Shown: positions 57,338-64,000 of the stretch, in pieces
Layout: every line of letters begins with the position of its first letter
Numbering within the stretch: the first letter of the stretch is position 1
Source: Limnephilus marmoratus
Lineage: Eukaryota > Arthropoda > Insecta > Trichoptera > Limnephilidae
Reading direction: 5' to 3'
NCBI GenBank assembly: GCA_917880885.1
Contig: OU862908.1
Span: 51,977,819-52,041,818, forward strand
DNA: 64,000 nt
Position numbers and translations under genes: made by a program
The notes under the pieces: model-generated
Database searches by the model: none
Told to the model about the DNA's origin: nothing
The model's input: the letters and a program-made list of their open reading frames with translations, nothing else

Positions 57338-57867
57338 AAACGACTTCAAAAAGGAGGAGGTTCTCAATTCGACTGTATTTTTTTTATTTTATTTTTTATG
57401 TTTGTTACCTCAGAACTTTCGACTGGGTAAACCAATTTTGATGATTCTTTTTTTATTTGAAAGCTGGTGCTTCCCATGTGGTCCCATTTTAATTTGGTCT
57501 AGTTCTAACAATGGCATCCATGAGAAAACCATATAAGTCTTAAATTTGCATAAAGTATGTGCGCGACAAATGGACGAATAACTCAATATCACGCCAACCG
57601 ATTTCAATGATTCTTTTTTTATTGGAAAGGATGTACTTCAAGGATAAATTGATGAGAGTTTGGTTAGGTTCTGATTATCGGATTCATGACAAAGTAACGG
57701 AACTCTTCAATTCTTAGGAGCAAATTAACGAAACTCGGCCGAATCTTTTAATTTGACCCTAATGTCGTTATGGTCAAATTATGTCTGTCTCATATGAGCA
57801 GCACGTTTAGTAGATCTACCCATATTCAGACAAATTAGTGTACTTCGGATTCACTTAAAATCAAAAA
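57338..57867 (+). repeat. Dispersed insect repeat (CGACTTCAAAAAGGAGGAGG type)
   Basis: Starts with ACGACTTCAAAAAGGAGGAG and TTCTCAATTCGACTGTATTT, which I remember as common in moth genomes. Two ATTTYRATGATTCTTTTTTT segments (about 57435 and 57605) suggest an internal duplication. No coding signal. Confidence 0.45.
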
Positions 57868-58315
57868 ATAAACAAAAATTAAAAAAAAACACAAAACGAC
57901 TTCAAAAAATGCACTAAAAAGTAAAAAAAATAATTTCGTATTCTTCTACAACTTCATAATCGACTTACTTTTTCTACTCATCAATATGTAGGTACGATTG
58001 TTATTTTTGGAGTCGGTGTCAGCAAAGGTACCCGGCCCGGCGCGGCGTGTTTACTTGACAGCTCCCCTCACGCCGCGGCCCTGCTCTCGCCTCGTCAAGT
58101 CGCTTGTGCGACACAAGCACATCTCACCTATAACTATGTACCTATGTAGTTACAAACCTACCATGACTGACACCGATTCCAAAAATGACAATCGTACCTA
58201 CATATTGATGAGTAGAAAAAGTAAGTCGATTATGAAGTTGTAGAAGAATACGAAATTATTTTTTTACTTTTTAGTGCATTTTTTGAAGTCGTTTTTTTTT
58301 TAAGTTTATTTTCAT
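57868..58315. mobile_element. Inverted-repeat element, ~130-150-bp arms, GC-rich loop
   Basis: Left ACGACTTCAAAAAATGCACT to TTTTGGAGTCGGTGTCA (57893-58021); right the near-exact reverse (58168-58295). The similarity extends weakly outward. The loop (58022-58167) is CpG-rich, unlike the arms, and contains GGTACCCGGCCCGGCGCGGC. Confidence 0.85.
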
Positions 58316-58679
58316 ACAAGTTAGGTAAGAGCTAGTTTGTAATTTCAAGTGATGCATTTATCGTTGACATTTAAAAAAAAAATCCCCCCCCCCCCCCCAA
58401 CACGCTATGCCACTGCTCCAATCCATAATGAGTACAAACAAGTCGACGCAAGTTCCAAGAACACAAAAACACTTTGAAGATTCCGAATACGAACGTTCTA
58501 GGCAACTGTTCGGGCGCACTTGCGGAATTTACTTCTACCGAACGAACGTTCTTAGAGCATTCTACTACATTTTCGGCAAATAAACTCGGAGTACCGAAAG
58601 AATGCTCTAGAACTATTTACACCAAAATAATTTGCAAGAGCAGATTAGAATGAGCGTTTTCATTCTACTTTTATTTTAA
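58316..58679. other. Short non-coding stretch with C-run
   Basis: A run of about 15 C at 58385-58399, then AACACGCTATGCCACTG, in reverse a hAT-like end (CAGTGGCATAGCGTGTT). No partner found. Confidence 0.4.
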
Positions 58680-59789
58680 ATCAACTTTTATACTGATTTT
58701 AGTAAAGCCTTTGATTCAGTTTCCCATAAAATTCTCATTTGGAAATTAGAAAAGCTTGGTATACGTGGCAGTATATTAGCCTGGTTTGAAAGCTATCTTA
58801 CTGGAAGACAACAAATTGTTAGAATAAAATCCTCATTGTCGGAAAAAATTTATGCAACAAGTGGAGTTCCACAGGGTTCACACCTTGGCCCAATATTATT
58901 TATCTTGTTTATAAATGATCTTATAAAAATATTTCATGATGTATTTATCTTACTTTTTGCTGATGACCTCAAAATTTTTAGAATAATTCAAAATATTTAT
59001 CATTGCAACATTCTTCAAGATAATATCAACAAATTGTTAATTTGGTGTAATGAAAATAGACTTTACTTAAATATCTCAAAATGTCATATAGTTAGATTTT
59101 CTCGAATAAAAAATCCAGTGATCTTCAATTACAACATTGATAACAATACTCTGGAGACATTAACACAAATTAAAGACTTGGGCATCACTTTTCAATCTAA
59201 TCTTTCATTTGTTAACCACATAACAGAAATCTCTAATAAGGCCTTAAAAATGTTGGGATTTATAACTAGGCTAACTAGAAATTTTAACAATATTAAGTGT
59301 ATAAAACTGTTATATTTTGCATATGTTAGAAGTCAACTTGAATACAATTCTCCCGTCTGGAACCCATATTACAATATACATGTACAAGCTGTTGAAAGAA
59401 TACAAAACAAATTCTTACGTTTTCTTAATTTTAAAATGGGTATTCCAGCAGTTATGTTGAACTACAATACTATTTTGAATGATATGAATATGCTGAAATT
59501 GTCAGACAGAAGAACTTTCACTGACTTGGTATTTCTGTATAAAATTCTAAATGATTTAGTTGACAGTCCGATATTGCTCGAATTGATAAGCTTCCGGATT
59601 CCAATACGTAATACTAGAAGTCAGGATTTATTTCAGTGCAGTAATTCTGGAACTAACTATCATATGTATTCCTCTTTGCCCAGAATACTAATGGAGGGAA
59701 ACAATTATACCAAGTCAGTGGACATCTTCAATTTATCTTTAAACAAATATAAAATATTGTTACGAAGGCAGTTCAGTTATGTACAATAA
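58680..59789 (+). CDS. Reverse transcriptase, C-terminal part of LINE ORF2 (intact frame)
   Basis: Makes the element's DNA copy at the target site. The frame is open from 58680 (no real start; truncated) for 369 codons. Seen in order: TDFSKAFDSVSHKI (domain A, catalytic Asp), GVPQGSHLGPILFILFIND (domain B), ILLFADDLKIF (catalytic Asp-Asp), then a lysine-rich thumb-like region and C-terminus ending FSYVQ. ORF2 of this group is usually about 900 residues with an endonuclease; that half is missing. No stop or shift, so a young copy. CR1 versus Jockey cannot be settled by eye. Confidence 0.85.
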   Translation: MNFYTDFSKAFDSVSHKILIWKLEKLGIRGSILAWFESYLTGRQQIVRIKSSLSEKIYATSGVPQGSHLGPILFILFINDLIKIFHDVFILLFADDLKIFRIIQNIYHCNILQDNINKLLIWCNENRLYLNISKCHIVRFSRIKNPVIFNYNIDNNTLETLTQIKDLGITFQSNLSFVNHITEISNKALKMLGFITRLTRNFNNIKCIKLLYFAYVRSQLEYNSPVWNPYYNIHVQAVERIQNKFLRFLNFKMGIPAVMLNYNTILNDMNMLKLSDRRTFTDLVFLYKILNDLVDSPILLELISFRIPIRNTRSQDLFQCSNSGTNYHMYSSLPRILMEGNNYTKSVDIFNLSLNKYKILLRRQFSYVQ

Positions 59790-59866
59790 ATACTGTGTAT
59801 TTCTTACTATTCATATGTAAAAGCCCCGAAAAAGGGCGTTAATAAATAAATAAATAAATAAATAAG
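58680..59866 (+). mobile_element. CR1/Jockey-group LINE, 5'-truncated, copy 2
   Basis: RT domain to 3' end with stem-loop tail (GCCCCGAAAAAGGGCG at about 59823) and (TAAA)n. Its last 335 bp are nearly identical to 1-340. Confidence 0.9.
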
Positions 59867-59979
59867 ACGTTTCAAACAATCTGTTCGTGATTTTATTCAG
59901 TTTAATTAGTATAATTTATTCAAAATACTTAGTCGGACCCAAATCTGGAGTCACAATAACATAGAAGGGTAAACATGAT

Positions 59980-60076
59980 ATTATGTATAAATGTGAATGA
60001 AGCAAGGGGTGTGTGATAAGATAGAGTTGTGTTTCAGTTACCTTCTCAGCGGGAAACGACGTATTGGTTAGTTAAT
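59980..60076 (+). mobile_element. 3' tail of RTE-like family D
   Basis: TGTATAAATGTGAATGAAGC, GTGTGTGATAAG and a GGTTAGTTAA end match 17805-17908. Confidence 0.65.
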
Positions 60077-60124
60077 TTTTCTCCAAGAAAATCACTGAAC
60101 TAGAGAACAATGCTGAAGCTCCAA

Positions 60125-60375
60125 TTAGGTCATAGGTTCTCAACGTGAGCGTTTGAGACTTTCAGGGGGGCGGTAGAAGACCCAGAGAAAACTATGGGGC
60201 ATTGAGGAAAACTGGGGGCGTTGAGATGGCACGGTGATGGTGTGGGCAGGTAAAAAAATATTGTCTAAAAACACAAAAAAAAATTACGACAATCACGAAT
60301 TTATAAATCTTACGTGTATTATTATTATTAAGAATTGACACTATATCATGAATATAAGAAGGAAGGAGATGGTAA
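60125..60375. mobile_element. hAT-like element K, copy 2 (one end)
   Basis: Starts with ATAGGTTCTCAACGTGAGCG and matches the reverse of 47430-47690 (GTGTGGGCAGGTAAAAAAA, AGAATTGACACTATATCA, AAGAAGGAAGGA). The other end is missing. Confidence 0.65.
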
Positions 60376-60409
60376 CAACCAATTTACACAAAACCTTGAT
60401 AAATTATAT

Positions 60410-60542
60410 AAGTACTTAAACCATCCGCATGAATCACTCTATCTATTGGTGAAAACCGAATGAAAATCCGTTCAGTAGTTATTGAGTTTATCGCGAATAG
60501 ACAGACAGACGCGACGGAGGACTTTAATTTATAAAAATAGGT
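60410..60542 (-). mobile_element. Helitron-like 5' end fragment
   Basis: In reverse: TTATAAATTAAAGTCCTCCG, CGTCTGTCTGTCTATTCGCG, then ACTGAACGGATTTTCATTCG. This order is typical of insect Helitron 5' regions (recollection); no 3' end was found for this copy. Confidence 0.5.
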
Positions 60543-60543
60543 A

Positions 60544-60787
60544 CTACCTGACCCGGCCACGCGTTGCTGTGGCTAACGAAACACAACGCCATCTACTGGA
60601 TGGTTACCCAACCTTTTAACTCACACCGCCATCTGTTAATTTGCAAACAAATCCAATCTCACCACCCGCTTGCCAGCCCGCTCGTAACAAGTGATGTAAA
60701 CCGCTTGAAAATCTGTTCACTATTTTTTTAACTTATCGCGAACAGACAGACAGACGCGGCGAAGGACTTTAATTTATAATATGTAGA
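60544..60787 (-). mobile_element. Short non-autonomous Helitron-like element
   Basis: In reverse it starts TCTACATATTATAAATTAAA and ends GCCGGGTCAGGTAG, close to the CTRR-type end, and is followed by T. About 244 bp, no coding. The 5' flank is C where A is expected, so the start is less certain. Confidence 0.55.
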
Positions 60788-61011
60788 GGTTTCAATTCAC
60801 AATGTGTCCACTTCTTTTGAAAAATTAATAAAAAAATCTTTGAATATTTAATCCAAAACGTAGGAATCTCATGTAATTTGTTCCGATAAATGGACATAAT
60901 TCAAAAAAATTCCAAGCGCAATCTGGAATTCCTCAAGGGTCTAACCTCGGACTCGGACCTATGTTGTTTCTAATACTTATAGATGACATCCAAAACTGTG
61001 TTAGGAACGGC

Positions 61012-61799
61012 TAGGGAATACAATCCCGCAGGACCATGTCAATCCAGGTATTTGCGGGACTGAACAATCTTAGTCCCGCTGGATCCAGGTATTTGCGGGA
61101 TCCAGCAGGGTAGACTTAGATATCTAATCAATCGTATAATAAAGACCTAATACCTCGATCTACCAACCTTGTTATTAGAGTTTTTCATTTATACCCAATC
61201 AAATAAGTTCTTTGGGACATTTTAAATGGTTTATTAATATACCTTTAGTTAGACATAGGTAAAGTTTAAGTCATAAATTGGCAAAGAATAAGATAAGACA
61301 TACATTTACATAAGAACTTAAATTTAAATAATAACGTTTACACGATAAACAATATTCTTGTACAATAAGCATAATACTCATAAGTTTAAACATTATTTTG
61401 AAAATAGTTTCGTAAAAAAGTTAAAGTATTAATTGTGTCGTCTCTGATGAACGGCTTCTGATATTGGACACAAGGTAGCCAGCGGCTGAAAAGCTCGTTC
61501 AGCTTCCACGCTGGTTGGCACAATATTCATTAGCGCATTGTAAGTGAATTGAAGGTATGTGCCTTTTAATCCACCGAACTCGAACTAATTCATTTCCTTC
61601 TTTATCAAAACCTCAAGGTTGCTCATATTGCCAGATCTAGGTTGTTGGCCTGTTGATCTCGAACTCTTCATACTACGCTTCTCCGTAATCCCGCCAGTCC
61701 AGCGGGATCCCGCAAAATTTTCGACCGAGATTAGTCCCGCAAAATGTCTGCGGGATCTCGGTATTTCGGGATCCCGGTATACCGGGATTGCATTCCCTA
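61012..61799 (-). mobile_element. hAT element with transposase remnant, in the CR1 copy
   Basis: Perfect 8-bp duplication GGAACGGC (61004-61011 and 61800-61807). Ends TAGGGAATACAATCCCGC and, in reverse, TAGGGAATGCAATCCCGG. On the minus strand, about 61440-61570, a frame reads IVPTSVEAERAFQPLATLCP, the signature of the hAT C-terminal dimerisation domain; a stop soon follows. 788 bp, internally deleted, inactive alone. Confidence 0.9.
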
Positions 61800-61974
61800 G
61801 GAACGGCAAATGTCTACTATTTGCTGATGACCTCAAAATTATGATGGAAATACCCAACAAGATGGCTTTAAAATGCAAACTGATCTGGATGCACTATCTG
61901 AATGGTCGTTGGCAAACAAATTAGATTTTAACACAAAGAAATGTGTCACAATGTCCTTCACTCGTTATCAAAAC

Positions 61975-62279
61975 CAGGGGCGTGCACAGAAATTTTAGTG
62001 AGCTAGGGGGCTAAGACTGGAAAATACAAAGTTATTGATGTTGTAGCTGAAAATGATTTTTATTTTTTTTTCGAAATTTCAATTTTTTGTATGAAGATTT
62101 TTATCTAGCGTAGGCATACCTATAGATATGCCTACGCTAGAATAAAAATAATAAAAAATCTTCATACAAAAATATTATTTCGAAAAAAAAAAAATTATTT
62201 TCAGCTACAACAACATCAATAACGTTGTATTTTCCAGTCTTAGCCCTCTAGCTCACTAAAATTTCTGTGCACGCCCCTG
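61975..62279. mobile_element. hAT-like MITE with ~130-bp TIRs, in the CR1 copy
   Basis: Perfect 8-bp duplication ATCAAAAC (61967-61974 and 62280-62287). Ends CAGGGGCGTGCACAGAAAT and its reverse at the right; arms continue to a small hairpin TCTAGCGTAGGCATA/TATGCCTACGCTAGA in the centre. 305 bp, almost a complete palindrome, no coding. Confidence 0.9.
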
Positions 62280-63058
62280 ATCAAAACATTATAATTTACG
62301 ATTATAAAATAAAAGGCGAAACGTTATCACGTGTAAAATCCGTGAAGGATCTCGGTGTCGTCTTTGATCCCGAACTGACATTCTCTTGCCATATATCACA
62401 GCTCACTCAGTCTTGCTACAAACTTCTTGGATTCATCATCAGGACTTGTAAGCAATTTGATAACCAAGAAGCTATGCTAGCGTTATTCGATGGCATACTG
62501 AGAAGCAAGCTGGAGTACGCGAGCGATGTTTGGGCACCGTACCACCAGAAGTACATTGATATGTTAGAGCAAATCCAGAAAAAATTCCTCAGGTATGTTT
62601 ATATGCGGAAGCATGGAACCTATCCGAGGTTCATGCACCATATTGCCTTACTTGAGGAAACTGATTCTGTGAGCCTAGAAACTAGAAGGAAAGGCAAGTT
62701 TTGCTATTCTGTCTTTCAAAATTTGGAAAAATTTCATCAATAGCCCATTTCTCTTGGGATGCTATGATTTATATGTACCAGACCACTACAGCCGAAGTCG
62801 ACATCATGACTTATTTAAAGTACCGAACGGCAGAACAGACGTCTTGGCAAAGCATAGCATGACGAGGGGAGTGGTGCTATTAAATGAAATTACAAACCAT
62901 TTGGATGTAAGTGACTGTTTTTTATATGCCTTAAAAACATTATTGAAGAGTCACTTGCCTAAATGCTGATAGGGTAACTAAATTGTACTGTAATTGGAAT
63001 TATTCTGTTGTACAACAATAATAAAAAATAAAATAATAAAAATAAAATAATATAGTTC

Positions 63059-63888
63059 AGCTTTTACCTTATTACCTCACTTACAATATAGGTACTCATT
63101 GCTGGCAAGCCACAATGTAGGTACCTATTATGGTAAAAACAGGGTCCAGATTATTTTACTAACAAATGATTTTACGGAAAACCGCTGAATGACAGATCTG
63201 TGAATGTCGGTTTCATTTTATAATGCACAAATTCAGCAGTTTGTTGATTTTTTTTTTTTTTTTCCTATGAAAAAAAGCACGAAAACAAACTGCTGAATTT
63301 GTCATTTGTCAGCTCTTTAGCTGTTGCTGTTTTAGACAGTGTACTAGATGTTTGTACATAAACTAAATATAATAGGGAGCTGGCCACAATGACACGCCAA
63401 TGGAGTTTGGTACGCCAGTGGATTTTGGAACGCCACTGGTCTTTTAAATGAATTTACTACTTTGACAAAAAATGCTTCTAGGTATAATGGCAAAACTGAT
63501 TTGAGTACTGGATTAAAATAAATATTTTTCACTTTGGAGACTGTGGGAGACTGGGGTTTTTAGGATTTTAGGTTACTGGGATACTGGGAGAGGTAAACTG
63601 AATCTAAGACTGATTAAAACCCGTTCAGACCTGAATTATTGTTGAACGAGAAAAAAAATATTTAAGAGTGGATTTGGCTTCATTGGGGTTTTAATAAAAC
63701 AAAAATATTTTTTAATTTTTTTTTTGTATTGTTTATTAGAAAATTGAAAATGTGCATAATTATGCCCTATAGGTCTCAACGTACGCAGAAAACGGAAAAA
63801 GGAATGTTGTTAAATAGGTTGTTAACATGTTTTTAATATATATTTTAATACAAAATTTTCAGTGTAAGTGTATTATTGTTTTTTTATT
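63059..63888. other. AT-rich with an inverted repeat
   Basis: At about 63223-63303, ACAAATTCAGCAGTTTGTT pairs with AACAAACTGCTGAATTTGT around poly-T and poly-A. GTAGGTACCTA occurs at 63119. No gene seen. Confidence 0.5.
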
Positions 63889-64000
63889 ATTTTTTCTACA
63901 TTAACTCCACACAGGAGTCCCTGAGGAAAATAATTTCCCTCAGGGCCTACGTCATCTGAGATGCTGTGTGGAGGGTCTTTTTGAGGAGAGGAAGGAATGA
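63889..64000 (-). mobile_element. LINE family A tail, cut by the window end
   Basis: TTAACTCCACACAGGAGTCC, intact inner stem (CCTGAGGAAA/TTTCCCTCAGG), then CTGTGTGGAGGGTC and GAGGAGAGGAAGGAATGA, as at 21285-21410 and in reverse at 46215. The coding part would lie to the right of the window. Confidence 0.8.

Larger units (their letters stand above)
60880..63058 (+). pseudogene. CR1-like LINE broken by two hAT insertions
   Basis: RT landmarks in order: SGIPQGSNLG with an altered GLGPML (about 60930-60965), then after the first insert the catalytic CLLFADDLKIM (61808-61845). A frameshift near 61872 precedes LDALSEWSLANKLDFN. After the second insert come SVKDLGVVFDPELTF and KLEYASDVWAPYHQKY. A last frameshift near 62745 precedes YVPDHYSRSRHHDLF and the stop after LPKC (62967-62969). 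Without the two inserts both junctions are in frame. Tail A/T-rich to about 63058. Confidence 0.85.

Noticed and set aside
57998..58243. 81-codon gene
   Set aside because: It spans the loop and right arm of an inverted-repeat element; the frame is a by-product of the GC-rich loop.

Overview
This window is non-coding, repeat-dominated DNA from an animal nucleus, most probably an insect and most likely a moth or butterfly. Signs of an insect are a short (TTAGG)n tract at 1643-1687, the insect telomere motif; many non-LTR retrotransposon remnants of CR1/Jockey, RTE and R1 type; and hAT, Helitron and inverted-repeat elements. The lepidopteran guess rests on repeat motifs I remember as common there (the 10829-11039 block ending in a GTCGGGGGTTAAAAA-like tail, the block at 57338, frequent GTAGGTACCTA runs). 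That part is recollection plus inference. No bacterial gene, operon, rRNA or intact tRNA gene is visible. The only plausible host coding piece is a 78-bp exon on the minus strand at 9393-9470, so most of the window may be intron or intergenic.

Layout. 1-340: tail of a CR1/Jockey-group element whose near-identical, longer sister lies at 58680-59866. 1327-1832: fold-back minisatellite enclosing the TTAGG tract. 5.4-6 kb: decayed retrotransposon with an inverted-repeat insert. 8-14.5 kb: SINE-like copies, a dispersed repeat, the exon candidate, two decayed reverse transcriptases, a 116-bp palindrome. 15.2-23.2 kb: nested RTE, CR1/Jockey and SINE copies. 23.7-24.9 kb: Helitron-like element holding a SINE copy. 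25.8-29.1 kb: hAT-like element with terminal inverted repeats of roughly 390 bp and more elements inside. 30.4-33.4 kb: 5'-truncated R1-clade element with an uninterrupted 600+ codon reverse-transcriptase frame. 36.6-37.5 and 40.4-40.9 kb: hAT elements with perfect 8-bp target duplications. 41.3-44.2 kb: two tandem copies of a 1.41-kb unit. 47-50 kb: second copy of the dispersed repeat with an insert, then an RTE fragment inside a CR1-like fragment. 50.95-52.44 kb: decayed minisatellite of about 51 bp. 53.4-58.3 kb: CpG-rich block and several inverted-repeat elements. 58.7-64 kb: CR1-like elements, one carrying two hAT insertions.

How the parts relate. The elements are autonomous or parasitic on one another, not a pathway. 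One LINE family (21285-22054) and an abundant short element (7 copies) end in the same nested stem-loop, which suggests that the short element borrows the LINE's machinery. Nesting gives a relative order: CR1-like copies are old hosts for RTE and hAT insertions; the R1-like element, the 1.4-kb duplication and the two sister CR1-like tails look young because they are little decayed.

Limits: family names come from motif recognition by eye. Element edges are firm only where a target duplication is stated. Nothing here was tested by database search.
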